Counted from the stretch's first letter, positions 8,326-17,089 are shown. The stretch: DNA of 64,000 nucleotides from Brotaphodocola sp003480315 (GCF_964246085.1 NZ_CAXTPD010000001.1); one strand, 5' to 3'. Made by a program: numbers and translations. The notes: generated by a model from the sequence alone, not told the origin.

Positions 8326-9003
8326 ATGATTTATCTGGTTGAAGACGATGAAAGTATCCGGGAACTGGTAATCTACACTTTGCAGACCACGGGCCTTACA
8401 GCAAAGGGCTTTTCCTGCGCAAAGGATTTCTGGAATGCCATGAAGCAGGAGTATCCGTCCCTGGTGCTTCTGGATATTATGCTGCCCGACGAGGACGGCC
8501 TGACCATCCTGAAAAAGCTTCGGGATAATGGTCCGACCAGGCGCCTTCCGGTCATCATGCTGACTGCGAAGGGAACCGAGTATGATAAGGTGGTAGGGCT
8601 GGACAGCGGTGCCGATGATTATATACCAAAGCCATTTGGCATGATGGAGCTGGTATCCAGAGTACGTGCGCTTCTGCGCCGGACCGAGCCGGAAAAACGG
8701 GTGGACAGCTGTGAGGCCGGCGCCATCCATGTGGATTTAAACAGGCATGTGGTCATGGTTGACAGTCAGATCGTCAATCTCACCTTCAAGGAATTTGAGC
8801 TGCTTTGTTATCTGATCGAGAACAAGGGCATGGTCTTAACCAGAGATCAGCTGTTATCTAAAATATGGGGTTATGATTTTGACGGAGAAACCCGCACGGT
8901 GGATGTCCATATACGGACATTACGGCAGAAGCTTGGCGAGGCCAGCCGCTGCATTGAGACCATCCGCGGAGTCGGCTATAAGCTGGAGGAGTCTGAAACA
9001 TGA
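8326..9003 (+). CDS. phoP: PhoP/PhoB-type response regulator
   Basis: A 225-residue OmpR-family regulator. The receiver domain carries the acidic pocket (EDDE near residue 6-9), the phosphorylation site Asp50 in LVLLDIMLPDEDG, and the conserved lysine in DDYIPKPFG. The C-terminal winged helix ends with TRTVDVHIRTLRQKLGE and TIRGVGYKL. Its position between phoU and a PAS-containing kinase identifies it as the phosphate regulator. Its stop overlaps the kinase start by four bases (ATGA). The upstream TTTACA repeats are its likely targets. Confidence 0.92.
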   Translation: MIYLVEDDESIRELVIYTLQTTGLTAKGFSCAKDFWNAMKQEYPSLVLLDIMLPDEDGLTILKKLRDNGPTRRLPVIMLTAKGTEYDKVVGLDSGADDYIPKPFGMMELVSRVRALLRRTEPEKRVDSCEAGAIHVDLNRHVVMVDSQIVNLTFKEFELLCYLIENKGMVLTRDQLLSKIWGYDFDGETRTVDVHIRTLRQKLGEASRCIETIRGVGYKLEESET

Positions 9004-10685
9004 AAATCAAAAGAAAAATCTACTGGAATCTGTGTCTGGTAGCGCTTTTGACCATGGTTGTATCTGCACTGATCACAGCGCTCCTGTTATGCCAGGATCT
9101 GCAGACCCAGATGCGCCATTCCGTTATGACGGAGGTCCGTTATCTGGAATCTGCCATGGAGGTGTCCGGAGAAGATTACCCGGCACACTTAAAGAGCCGC
9201 GGAGACGGTAACAGCGAGAACCGGATCACCTGGATCGCGCAGGATGGTACGGTGCTCTACGACAGCTTTGCAGACAGTGAAAGCCTTGAAAATCATAAAG
9301 ATCGGCCGGAGATCGCTGCAGCATTCAAAAACGGCCGGGGACAGAGCGTCCGCACATCCAGAACCCTTGCGGAGCAGACCTATTATTATGCAGCCCGTTT
9401 GAGCGATGGAAGCGTGATCCGGGTAGCAAGTACCACAAAAAGCGCACTGGCCACGGTTTTCCATACCGTTCCGGTCATGATTGCCATGGGTATTCTCATT
9501 GTGCTTGGTGTGCTGATCCTGGCGGAGCTTCAGACAAAGCGGATCATAGCACCGATCAACAAGATGGATCTGGACAATCTGCAGGCCGATGAGGTTTACG
9601 ATGAGCTGGCTCCGCTGGTACGCCGTCTGGAAAAGCAGAAAGAAACCATCCGCGGGCAAATGCAAATCCTACGGGAAAAGCAGGAGGAATTCTCTGCTAT
9701 CACGGAAAACATGCAGGAGGGCTTTCTTGTTGTGGACAGCAGAGGTGATGTCATGTCCTACAATAAGAGTGCCACGAGGCTGCTGGGAATTCCGGTGGAG
9801 CAGACAGAGAAACACAAGGCCAATATCAATATCATCAGTCTCAACCGATCTGAGAAATTCCGACAGGTGGTAGACGGCGCCTTAAAGGGTACCCACTGCG
9901 AGCAGATGCTGGATGTGGGTAACCGCCATTATCAGATTATTGCCAATCCGGTTGCAGAGTCAGAGGGAAGAAGCGGTGCGGTGGTCGTCATCCTCGATGT
10001 GACCGAGCAGCAGAGCCGGGAAGAGCTTCGCCGGGAATTTACCGCCAATGTCTCCCACGAGCTGAAAACGCCGCTCACCTCGATTTCCGGATATGCCGAG
10101 ATCATGATGAACGGGCTGGTTCAGCCGTCCGATATGGGCCGTTTCTCGGGCAAGATCTATCAGGAGGCGCAGCGCCTCATTACCCTGGTGGGTGATATCA
10201 TCCGCCTGTCCCAGCTTGACGAAGAAAAAGCCCAGCTGGAAAAGCAGCCGGTGGATCTGCATATGATCGCATCGGATGTGGTAAAACGCTTGCAGGATGT
10301 GGCAAAGAAAAATCAGATCACTCTGATGCTTACCGGAAAGCCGACGGTAGTAAACGGCAATCCGCAGATCCTCGATGAAATGATCTACAATCTTTGTGAC
10401 AATGCCATCAAGTATAACAAACCGTTTGGTGAGGTGGAGGTTAATGTGTCTATGGCCAAGGAACATCCGGTGCTGACTGTCGAGGATGACGGCATCGGCA
10501 TTCCGGTGGATGACCAGGCACGCATTTTTGAGCGCTTTTACCGGGTAGACAAAAGCCACTCCCGCCAGATCGGAGGAACCGGTCTGGGACTCTCCATTGT
10601 AAAGCATGGAGCCATTTACCATAAGGCAAAGGTGGAGCTTAAGAGCGCACTGGGCGAAGGAACCACGGTGCGGATCGTATTCTGA
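9000..10685 (+). CDS. phoR: PhoR-type sensor histidine kinase
   Basis: A 561-residue membrane kinase. There is an N-terminal membrane helix (about 9-30), an extracellular sensor region, a second helix near 160-180, a linker with a coiled-coil stretch, a PAS domain (about 230-340), the dimerisation/phosphoacceptor helix with SHELKTPLTS (His353), and an ATPase domain with N-box NLCDNAIKYN, VEDDGIGIP and GGTGLGLSI. It phosphorylates the adjacent regulator in response to phosphate status relayed by PstSCAB-PhoU. It is the last gene of the cluster; the sequence beyond its stop is filled with palindromic elements. Confidence 0.93.
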   Translation: MKIKRKIYWNLCLVALLTMVVSALITALLLCQDLQTQMRHSVMTEVRYLESAMEVSGEDYPAHLKSRGDGNSENRITWIAQDGTVLYDSFADSESLENHKDRPEIAAAFKNGRGQSVRTSRTLAEQTYYYAARLSDGSVIRVASTTKSALATVFHTVPVMIAMGILIVLGVLILAELQTKRIIAPINKMDLDNLQADEVYDELAPLVRRLEKQKETIRGQMQILREKQEEFSAITENMQEGFLVVDSRGDVMSYNKSATRLLGIPVEQTEKHKANINIISLNRSEKFRQVVDGALKGTHCEQMLDVGNRHYQIIANPVAESEGRSGAVVVILDVTEQQSREELRREFTANVSHELKTPLTSISGYAEIMMNGLVQPSDMGRFSGKIYQEAQRLITLVGDIIRLSQLDEEKAQLEKQPVDLHMIASDVVKRLQDVAKKNQITLMLTGKPTVVNGNPQILDEMIYNLCDNAIKYNKPFGEVEVNVSMAKEHPVLTVEDDGIGIPVDDQARIFERFYRVDKSHSRQIGGTGLGLSIVKHGAIYHKAKVELKSALGEGTTVRIVF

Positions 10686-10700
10686 AATAAAAATATTGAG

Positions 10701-10936
10701 ACGGAACCACTAAAAGGTCCGAAGTTCCGGAAACCGCGTACAGAAACGCAGAAACGGTGGAATTTTGCGCTTTGTTCACTGCGCCGCCTATTGTCAGACC
10801 TGCGACCCAAACTCGCACGCGCTGCGTGCTCAAACAAGGGTCTCCGGTCTGACGCTATGCTCGCTCACAAAGCAAATTCCAATGTTTCTGCTTATTCTGT
10901 ACGCGGTTTCCGGAACTTCTACCTTATTGGCTCCGT
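10701..10936. repeat. palindromic element A (unassigned family)
   Basis: About 236 bases that read as one long imperfect palindrome. A perfect 25-base arm (10721-10745) pairs with 10895-10919. Inner matches include AGAAAC/GTTTCT and GTCAGACC/GGTCTGAC around the centre. The outer ends are also complementary in part: ACGGAACC at 10701 against the ATTGGCTCCGT end at 10926-10936. The central 87 bases (10782-10868) align without a gap to 11386-11472 in element B, 72 of 87 identical by hand count. No convincing gene is present. Confidence 0.75.
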
Positions 10937-10946
10937 TACGATAATT

Positions 10947-11159
10947 AAAACCGTGCAACCATAAGGATACTGACCAAGGTGGCAGTTACGTGCCGGCAGA
11001 GCCTCTTTGGATTGCTTGATTAGCCCATACCTGGAGAAAACGGACACGTCAAGGTCGCGTGAGCGCTTGTTATAACCTTGATGTGTCCGTTTTTTTCAGG
11101 TATCCTATGGCAAGCAATCGTAAGAGGTTTAAACCAATACCTTGTGCTTGCGTGGTTTT
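10947..11159. repeat. long hairpin element between palindromes A and B
   Basis: A roughly 213-base imperfect inverted repeat. AAAACC near 10947 faces GGTTTT at 11154; CCTCTT plus ATTGCTTG (11002-11018) face CAAGCAAT plus AAGAGG (11111-11127); ATACCTG faces CAGGTAT; and the inner stem is the strong terminator-like hairpin at 11037-11096. It is bordered by outward-facing copies of CGGAGCCAAT (minus strand at 10926-10935, plus strand at 11170-11179). Confidence 0.65.
11037..11096 (+). terminator. strong intrinsic terminator, probably for the pst-pho transcript
   Basis: AAAACGGACACGTCAAGGT (11037-11055) pairs with ACCTTGATGTGTCCGTTTT and is followed by further T, seven in all. It is the first strong plus-strand terminator after phoR, about 350 bases downstream. 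The same stem forms the tip of the larger hairpin at 10947-11159. Confidence 0.75.
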
Positions 11160-11227
11160 TTATCTCTAGCGGAGCCAATGAAGATAATGGCTACAGTCAG
11201 GCATTCACTCTGCCAAAAAACAAAACA

Positions 11228-11289
11228 CAGCCAGAATGATATTTGGAAAAGTCTATTTTTACAGACTTTCGTTAATATCGTTCTGGCTG
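11228..11289. repeat. hairpin h1, sharing its arm with h2
   Basis: CAGCCAGAATGATATT (11228-11243) pairs with AATATCGTTCTGGCTG (11274-11289) with one mismatch; an inner GAAAAGTCT/AGACTTTC stem tops it. The right arm and the following bases up to 11312 are also complementary to the sequence on the far side of element B (11573-11610), so two alternative pairings exist. Confidence 0.65.
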
Positions 11290-11610
11290 CGTTATTCATT
11301 ATCGTAGAATAGTCAGTAAAGCAGAAGTTTCGGGGAGGGCATACAGAATAAGCAGATGCTGTGAAATTTTGTACTTCATTCGCTCCGCCGCCTATTGCCA
11401 GACCTGCGAGCAAAACTCGCGTGCTTTGCACGCTCAGACAATGCTCTCCGGTCTCGCGCTATGCTCGCTCATGAATCTGCGAACGCGTCACTGGCGCGTT
11501 CTTGATATGCAATGCAAGAAAATTTCAACGCATCTGCTTATTCTGTATAGTCTGACCGAACCTTCTACTGTATTGGTTATTCTACGATAATAATAAACGC
11601 AGTCAGAACG
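11279..11610. repeat. palindromic element B (same family as A)
   Basis: About 330 bases with long complementary arms: 11279-11370 against 11520-11610. The best block is ATACAGAATAAGCAGATGC (11341-11359), which is matched perfectly in reverse complement at 11529-11547. The end sequences TCGTAGAATA...AGAAG occur at both ends in inverted orientation. The 87-base core (11386-11472) is shared with element A. A minus-strand reading frame through the core resembles one through element A, which follows from the DNA repeat rather than from a gene. Confidence 0.7.
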
Positions 11611-11669
11611 TTACTGACGAAAGCCTGTAAATCCGGCTTTTATCTGATAGTAGTGTTCTGGTTGCGTTT
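11595..11669. repeat. hairpin h2
   Basis: AAACGCAGTCAGAAC (11595-11609) pairs with GTTCTGGTTGCGTTT (11655-11669), using two G-U type pairs, and encloses an AAAGCC/GGCTTT stem (11620-11640). The arm is a version of the h1 arm, so four related copies of this 15-mer flank element B. Confidence 0.6.
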
Positions 11670-11713
11670 TATTTTATGATAGAGTTATACGGGGTGTAGT
11701 CAATATTTTTTTG

Positions 11714-11920
11714 TAGCGGAGCCAATACAGCAGGAAGTGAATGAGACCGCTTTCCGGGATTTTCAGCATATCAGGTGTTTGCATCTTGAACACACGTGTA
11801 CGAATGCAGCGGATGTAGTCCGATGCAGGCGAACGCGTGTTGTGAGAGCAAGCAAACAACGATATGTGAAAATAGAGGAAGGCGGTCTCATTCTCTTCCG
11901 GACCTTTATTCGTTCCGTCC
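11714..11920. repeat. palindromic element D (related ends, different core)
   Basis: GAATGAGACCGC (11739-11750) faces GCGGTCTCATTC (11882-11893) exactly, and pairing continues inward through TTTTCA/TGAAAA and GTTTGC/GCAAAC stretches, and outward to the TAGCGGAGCCAATA-type end at 11714. The 10-mer CGGAGCCAAT (11717-11726) is identical to those bordering the other elements. It ends just before the stop of the convergent methyltransferase gene. Confidence 0.6.
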
Positions 11921-11932
11921 TATAATTGCAAT

Positions 11933-12793
11933 TTATTTCTCCCACCGTCCGGATGCGCCGCATGGCAGCACCAGACCGGTCTCGGTGACTGGAAGCCCGA
12001 TTTCCTGGGCATCTACGTGGCCTCCGAACTTCGGAACGATCTCGGTGCTCATCATGTAGGTGAGGACTGCCGGAGCCAGGCCGGTGGTGTAGGAGTTGAT
12101 GAGGAAGAAGAGCGGGTCATCGGATAAGAGCTGTGCGCACAGCTTTACCAGCGGATGGATCGCGTCCTCGATTTTCCAGATCTCGCCTTTCGGACCGCGT
12201 CCGTAGGATGGAGGATCCATGATGATGGCATCGTAATGGTTGCCGCGGCGGATCTCGCGTTCTACAAATTTTACACAGTCATCTACCAGCCAGCGGATGG
12301 GTGCGTCACTTAAGCCGGAGGATGCGGCATTCTCTTTTGCCCAGCCGACCATGCCCTTGGAGGCATCTACATGAGTCACGGAAGCGCCTGCCCTGGCAGC
12401 GGCCAGGGTTGCTCCGCCGGTGTAGGCGAACAGATTCAATACCTTAACCGGACGTCCGGCATTGCGGATCTTGTCACCGAACCAGTCCCAGTTAGCAGCC
12501 TGCTCCGGGAACAGTCCGGTGTGCTTGAAGCTGAATGGCTTTAAGTTGAAGGTAAGGCCTTTGTAGCCGATGGTCCACTGCTCTGGAAGATCAAAGAATT
12601 CCCATTCGCCGCCGCCTTTGGCACTGCGATGATAGTGTCCGTTCATGTGCTTCCAGCCTCTGTGGGTCTTTGGGGTATCCCAGATGACCTGTGGGTCCGG
12701 GCGCACTAAAAGGTATTCACCCCATCTTTCCAGTTTTTCTCCTTTTGAACAGTCAATGACCTGATAATCTTTCCAGCCATCTGCTAACCACAT
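11933..12793 (-). CDS. class I SAM-dependent methyltransferase, RlmI/RlmK catalytic-domain type
   Basis: A 286-residue protein. The SAM-binding motif I is VLNLFAYTGGATLAAARAG (about 130-148), followed by VTHVDASKGMV and the catalytic-loop motif IIMDPPSYGRG. This layout matches the methyltransferase domain of the 23S rRNA cytosine methyltransferases RlmI/RlmK; the N-terminal PUA domain of RlmI is absent, so the RNA target is uncertain. I chose the ATG at 12793 because GGTGG lies 8 bases upstream; a GTG at 12805 would place that site inside the gene. It is convergent with phoR and has its own promoter. Confidence 0.8.
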   Translation of the reverse strand: MWLADGWKDYQVIDCSKGEKLERWGEYLLVRPDPQVIWDTPKTHRGWKHMNGHYHRSAKGGGEWEFFDLPEQWTIGYKGLTFNLKPFSFKHTGLFPEQAANWDWFGDKIRNAGRPVKVLNLFAYTGGATLAAARAGASVTHVDASKGMVGWAKENAASSGLSDAPIRWLVDDCVKFVEREIRRGNHYDAIIMDPPSYGRGPKGEIWKIEDAIHPLVKLCAQLLSDDPLFFLINSYTTGLAPAVLTYMMSTEIVPKFGGHVDAQEIGLPVTETGLVLPCGASGRWEK

Positions 12794-12898
12794 ATATTTT
12801 TCCACCTTTCGTAGTTGGTTATCACATTGTTGTTTATTACTTCGGGATTTCTCCCGGAATCGTTGGTTTTCCTGCGAAAGAGGCAGGAACTCCTAACA

Positions 12899-12927
12899 AT
12901 TATAGCAGTAAAACGTTGTGGTGTCCA
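12899..12927 (-). promoter_or_regulatory. promoter of the methyltransferase gene
   Basis: On the minus strand TGGACA, a 17-base gap and TATAAT, about 105 bases before the start codon. The leader holds two small hairpins: TTCCTGC/GCAGGAA (around 12869-12889) and a GGGA/TCCC stem around 12843-12857. Confidence 0.6.
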
Positions 12928-12948
12928 TGAAATTAGTGTCCCCTGAAA

Positions 12949-12977
12949 TTTACTTTTTGGCAAAGCTATAGTATAGT
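12949..12977 (+). promoter_or_regulatory. probable promoter of the glf operon
   Basis: TTTACT (12949-12954), 17 bases and TATAGT (12972-12977). It lies 100 bases before glf and is divergent from the methyltransferase promoter. Confidence 0.5.
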
Positions 12978-13076
12978 AGAAATCAGAGAAAACAGACGGT
13001 TCTGAAGAAATCGGAGATTTGTCCGGCAGAAGCGGAAACCGGTCAGACTAGAAGAAAGACAAGGTGGACGAGAGTT

Positions 13077-14180
13077 ATGAAGAAATATGATTATGTACTG
13101 GTTGGAAGCGGACTTTATGCAGGTGTCTGGGCGTACGAGGCAAAGAAACGTGGAAAAACCTGTCTGGTTGTGGAAAAACGCGATCATATCGGCGGAAATG
13201 TGTATTGCGAGGATGTGGAGGGGATTCATGTGCATCGTTACGGAGCACACATCTTCCATACCAGCGACCGTCAGGTGTGGGATTATGTAAATAATCTGGC
13301 TGAGTTCAACCGCTACACCAACAGCCCGGTAGCCAATTACAAGGGCGAGATGTATAATATGCCGTTTAATATGAATACCTTCAGCAAGATGTGGGGCATC
13401 AGCACTCCGGCAGAGGCAAAGGCGATCATTGAGGAGCAGAAGAAGGCAGTGACTGGTGAGCCGGGAAACCTGGAGGAGCAGGCCATCAGCCTGGTGGGAA
13501 CCGATATTTACCAGAAGCTGGTAAAGGGCTACACCGAGAAGCAGTGGGGACGTGACTGCAAAGATCTTCCGGCGTTTATCATCCGCAGGCTCCCGGTACG
13601 TTTTACCTATGACAACAACTATTTTAACGACCTGTACCAGGGCATCCCGATCGGTGGCTATAATGTGATCATTGACAAGCTGTTTGCGGGCTGTGATATT
13701 GAAACCGGCGTGGATTATCTGGAACACAGGGAGCATTATGATGCGTTGGGCGAGACTGTGGTATACACGGGAACCATTGATGCCTATTATCAGTATCAGT
13801 TTGGCAAGTTGGAGTATCGCAGCCTGCGATTTGAGTCTGAGGTGCTGGATGAGGAGAATCATCAGGGTGTGGCTGTGGTTAACTATACGGATCGGGAAAC
13901 TCCGTATACTCGTGTGATCGAACACAAGCATTTTGAGTTTGGTACCCAGCCGAAGACCGTTATCACCAGAGAGTACCCGGCCGACTGGAAAGAGGGCATG
14001 GAAGCTTATTATCCGGTGAACGATGAGAAGAACCAGGCGCTGTACCAGCAGTATGCGGCACTGGCTGAGAATGAGGATCACGTGATCTTTGGCGGTCGGC
14101 TGGCAGAGTATAAGTATTATGACATGGATAAGGTGATCGCATCTGCGCTGAAGCGCACGGCGGAATACATGGGAGATTAA
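13077..14180 (+). CDS. glf: UDP-galactopyranose mutase
   Basis: A 367-residue flavoenzyme that converts UDP-galactopyranose to UDP-galactofuranose, the donor for galactofuranose in surface polysaccharides. The FAD dinucleotide fold opens with YDYVLVGSGLYAGVWA, and EKRDHIGGNVY and HRYGAHIFHTS are the classic Glf motifs. Conserved residues around KGYTEKQWGRD and IPIGGYN support this. It heads a four-gene glycan operon with glycosyltransferases closely packed behind it. The ribosome site is a weak GGTGGACG before the ATG. Confidence 0.95.
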   Translation: MKKYDYVLVGSGLYAGVWAYEAKKRGKTCLVVEKRDHIGGNVYCEDVEGIHVHRYGAHIFHTSDRQVWDYVNNLAEFNRYTNSPVANYKGEMYNMPFNMNTFSKMWGISTPAEAKAIIEEQKKAVTGEPGNLEEQAISLVGTDIYQKLVKGYTEKQWGRDCKDLPAFIIRRLPVRFTYDNNYFNDLYQGIPIGGYNVIIDKLFAGCDIETGVDYLEHREHYDALGETVVYTGTIDAYYQYQFGKLEYRSLRFESEVLDEENHQGVAVVNYTDRETPYTRVIEHKHFEFGTQPKTVITREYPADWKEGMEAYYPVNDEKNQALYQQYAALAENEDHVIFGGRLAEYKYYDMDKVIASALKRTAEYMGD

Positions 14181-14181
14181 T

Positions 14182-15174
14182 ATGAACCGGGAATGTATGA
14201 ATGTGGTTTACGCCTCGAATGACGGATATGCCAGGCATCTGGGAACATCCCTCTATTCTCTGCTGGATAAGAACCGGGATTTTGAGGAGATTGCTGTCTA
14301 TGTGCTGACCCTGGGGCTTTCGGAGGAAAATCAGGAGAGGCTTCGGGAAATCGCAGAGTATTTTGGGCGAAGCCTGTTTTTTTTAAACCTGGATGATCTG
14401 CGGGAGCGCATAGGCTATGAAGTGGACACCGGCGGCTTTGACATCAGTATCATGCTGCGCCTCTTTATGGGGGATATGCTGCCGGAAACCGTGGAGCGGG
14501 TGTTATATCTGGACTGCGATACGGTGGTGCTTCAGTCTTTGAAACATCTGTGGAAAGAAAATCTGGAGGGAAGCATTGTGGGGGCGGTGATGGAACCCAC
14601 GATTTATGAGACAGTGAAGGAAACCATTGATCTGGGGGAAGAGGATCCCTATTATAATTCAGGGGTTCTTCTGGTCGATCTGAAACAGTGGCGGGAGCAG
14701 GAGATCCAGAAAAAGCTTCTGGAGTTCTGGAAGAGCAGGGGTGGAAAATTGTTTGCCAGTGATCAGGATGTGATCAACGGTACGCTGAAAGGACAGATTC
14801 ATACCCTGATGCCGCGTTACAACTTCTTTACGAATTACCGGTACTTTTCCTACCGGGAACTGGTGCATCTGGGAAAGACCTACAAGGCCGTGACACCGCG
14901 GGAGCTGCAGATCGCAAAGAAGCATCCGTCTATCATCCACTATATGGGAGATGAGAGACCCTGGATTGCCGGCAATCTGAATCATTACCGCAGGGCCTAT
15001 GAGCTGTATCTGGCAAAGACCCCCTGGGCGGGAGCTGCGAAAGAACGCGGAAAACGTACCTATATGCTGGCATACCACATGCTGGATTATGCAACGGCTA
15101 TCTGCCCGCCGGTACGCCGTATGGTGAGCCGGAAGCTGGGCATGAAGCTGGTGGAACGGAGGAAAAAATCATGA
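14182..15174 (+). CDS. glycosyltransferase family 8
   Basis: A 330-residue retaining glycosyltransferase. It opens with MNVVYASNDGYARHLGTSL after five extra residues, and carries the metal-binding DxD in ERVLYLDCDTVVLQSL, followed by YYNSGVLLVDLKQWR and the HYMGDERPW region typical of family 8 (LPS glucosyl/galactosyl-type enzymes). It starts one base after the glf stop, and its own stop overlaps the next gene by four bases. Donor and acceptor cannot be read from sequence. The C terminus is basic and may sit at the membrane. Confidence 0.88.
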   Translation: MNRECMNVVYASNDGYARHLGTSLYSLLDKNRDFEEIAVYVLTLGLSEENQERLREIAEYFGRSLFFLNLDDLRERIGYEVDTGGFDISIMLRLFMGDMLPETVERVLYLDCDTVVLQSLKHLWKENLEGSIVGAVMEPTIYETVKETIDLGEEDPYYNSGVLLVDLKQWREQEIQKKLLEFWKSRGGKLFASDQDVINGTLKGQIHTLMPRYNFFTNYRYFSYRELVHLGKTYKAVTPRELQIAKKHPSIIHYMGDERPWIAGNLNHYRRAYELYLAKTPWAGAAKERGKRTYMLAYHMLDYATAICPPVRRMVSRKLGMKLVERRKKS

Positions 15175-16169
15175 TAACAGTTTTGATGGCAACGTATCAG
15201 GGAAGGCAGTATCTTGAGCAGCAGCTGGACACGATCCTGGCCCAGACTGTGCCGGTAAAGATCCTGATCTCAGATGACGGCTCAGATGACGGAACCCGGG
15301 AAATGTTAGATAATTATGCCGGATGGTATCCGGAGCAGGTGGTTCTGCATCACAGAACAGAGCATACAGGTGGTGCGGCAGGAAACTTTTTCTGGCTGAT
15401 GCAGGAAGCCCTGAAGGATGAGAAAAATGAATATATCCTGTTCAGTGACCAGGATGATGTCTGGGAGAATGATAAGGTCAGCGTAATGCTGCACCGGATG
15501 AAGGTGCTGGAAAAGGGACTGGGCAGCGCATGCCCGATCCTGCTGTATTCCGATATGGAAGTGGTGGACGAAGAGCTTTATGAGATCAGTCCCAGCTTTG
15601 CGTCGTATACCCATCAGGATCCGGATCGCAGCAGCTTTGCGGAGCTTCTGGTGGAAAATCAGGTGACAGGCGGAGCCTCCATGATCAACCGGGCGCTGCT
15701 TATGCGCTGCGCGAAGGCACCGGAGGTCTGCTGCATGCATGACTGGTGGATCGCCCTGACCGCATCCTGTTTTGGTATCATCGAATTCATGCCGAGGGCA
15801 CTGTCCAAGTACCGCCAGCACGGAAATAATGTGCTGGGCGCAAAGGACGCAGGCAGCTTTGGAGAAATGAAAGCACGACTGGGACGCGGCAAAGAGGTAG
15901 AACAGAATTACCGCCGGATGTTAAACCAGGGCATTGCTTTCGGCCGCCGGTTCTGGAAGGACATGGACAAGGTACAGCGCATGACGCTGCGGGCATTCCT
16001 GGCATTGCCGTACCAGTCAGCAGCAGGGCGGCTGAAGAATATCCGTTACAATCACTTCTATAAAAACTCCGTATTACAGACGCTGGCTATGTGCATGACA
16101 ATCCCGAGGGCGGAGAAGATGCGGCAGCCGAAATGTGAGCAGGCTGTGGGACAGGAGCAGGAAGCATGA
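15171..16169 (+). CDS. glycosyltransferase family 2 (RgpB-like)
   Basis: A 332-residue inverting glycosyltransferase with the GT-A opening TVLMATYQGRQYLEQQLDTI, the nucleotide-binding ISDDGSDDGT and the catalytic-region FSDQDDVWE. The FSDQDDVW form is common in rhamnosyltransferases of the RgpB type, which suggests but does not prove rhamnose transfer. ATGA overlaps link it to the family 8 gene before it and the next family 2 gene, so the four genes are translated as a unit. Confidence 0.88.
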   Translation: MITVLMATYQGRQYLEQQLDTILAQTVPVKILISDDGSDDGTREMLDNYAGWYPEQVVLHHRTEHTGGAAGNFFWLMQEALKDEKNEYILFSDQDDVWENDKVSVMLHRMKVLEKGLGSACPILLYSDMEVVDEELYEISPSFASYTHQDPDRSSFAELLVENQVTGGASMINRALLMRCAKAPEVCCMHDWWIALTASCFGIIEFMPRALSKYRQHGNNVLGAKDAGSFGEMKARLGRGKEVEQNYRRMLNQGIAFGRRFWKDMDKVQRMTLRAFLALPYQSAAGRLKNIRYNHFYKNSVLQTLAMCMTIPRAEKMRQPKCEQAVGQEQEA

Positions 16170-17059
16170 GTATGCAACTGAGCTGTGTGATTCTGAATTA
16201 CAACGATGCGGAAACTACCGAAAAACTGGTGATGCAGATTGCGGATTACGATGTATTGCACCAGATTATTGTAGTGGACAATGCCTCCACGGATGATTCC
16301 CTGGAGCGGTTGAGAAAACTGGAGTCTGATGCAAATGCAAGTCAATCCTGCAAAGTCCGTGTGATTTCCGCCGACCACAACGGCGGCTACGGCTCCGGCA
16401 ACAACCTCGGTGTCCGCTGCGGCGCGGAACAGGGTGCAACCCATGTTCTGATCGCGAATCCGGATGTGGTATTTTCGGAGCAGTCCCTAAAAGCCATGCT
16501 GGCAATCTTTGCCCGTCACCCGGAGGTGGGAATCGTGACCACCCGGATCCGTGATGCGCGGTTTCCGAATCTGAAAAACGGCTGGCCGCTGCGCAGCTTC
16601 ATCCGGGAACTTTTGAGCATGGGTCCGGTGAGCCGCCGCCTGTTAGGAAAGACGTTTGACTACCCGGATTCCTATTTTGCAGGCCGGAGTGCCGTATATG
16701 TGGGTGCCGTGCACGGCTCCATGCTGATGGTGGATACAGAAAAATTTCTGGAAGCCGGAGGCTATGACGAGGGGATTTTCCTCTACGAGGAAGAGCAGGT
16801 GCTGGGCCGTCGGATGCAGAATGCCGGATACCGCAGTGTGCTTTTATTAAACCAGCACTATGATCACGAACATTCCGCATCCATCAGCAAATCCTTCTCC
16901 GATGCCATGAAACGCCAGCGGCTGCGGGAGGAGAGCACCCTTTACTACATGAAACACTATCTGCATATCAGTCCGCTCCAGGAGCAGATCGCGAAGCTCT
17001 GGTTTGCCGGGATCCGGCTGGAGATGCAGGTGGCGAAGCTTGTGGGAATAAAAATTTGA
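16166..17059 (+). CDS. glycosyltransferase family 2 (rhamnosyltransferase-like)
   Basis: A 297-residue glycosyltransferase: LSCVILNYNDAETTEKL, IIVVDNASTDDSLE, GGYGSGNNLGVR and LIANPDVVF, then a C-terminal part with MLMVDTEKFLEAGGYDEGIF and EEEQVLGRRM. This arrangement resembles the WbbL/RfbN rhamnosyltransferase subgroup. It is the last gene of the glf operon, overlapping the previous gene by four bases. No terminator follows; the next 185 bases hold the 33-base-period repeats in front of an ATPase gene. Confidence 0.87.
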   Translation: MSMQLSCVILNYNDAETTEKLVMQIADYDVLHQIIVVDNASTDDSLERLRKLESDANASQSCKVRVISADHNGGYGSGNNLGVRCGAEQGATHVLIANPDVVFSEQSLKAMLAIFARHPEVGIVTTRIRDARFPNLKNGWPLRSFIRELLSMGPVSRRLLGKTFDYPDSYFAGRSAVYVGAVHGSMLMVDTEKFLEAGGYDEGIFLYEEEQVLGRRMQNAGYRSVLLLNQHYDHEHSASISKSFSDAMKRQRLREESTLYYMKHYLHISPLQEQIAKLWFAGIRLEMQVAKLVGIKI

Positions 17060-17089
17060 CAGACTTATTTTTGCATATGCGCAGCAATA

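Noticed and set aside
7906..8730. A 274-codon open frame opposite phoU and phoP
   Set aside because: It covers the junction of two well-supported genes in antisense and has no motif or ribosome site.
10616..11431. Two minus-strand reading frames with similar proteins (around 10640-10837 and 11129-11431)
   Set aside because: Their likeness comes from the shared palindromic DNA core; they have no ribosome site, one overlaps the end of phoR, and the composition is not protein-like.
11674..12059. Short reading frames through element D on both strands
   Set aside because: They lie in a palindrome, so mirrored frames are expected, and one runs into the methyltransferase gene on the opposite strand.
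12966..14081. A 371-codon open frame opposite glf
   Set aside because: It is the antisense shadow of glf, rich in Leu/Ile/His and without family features.
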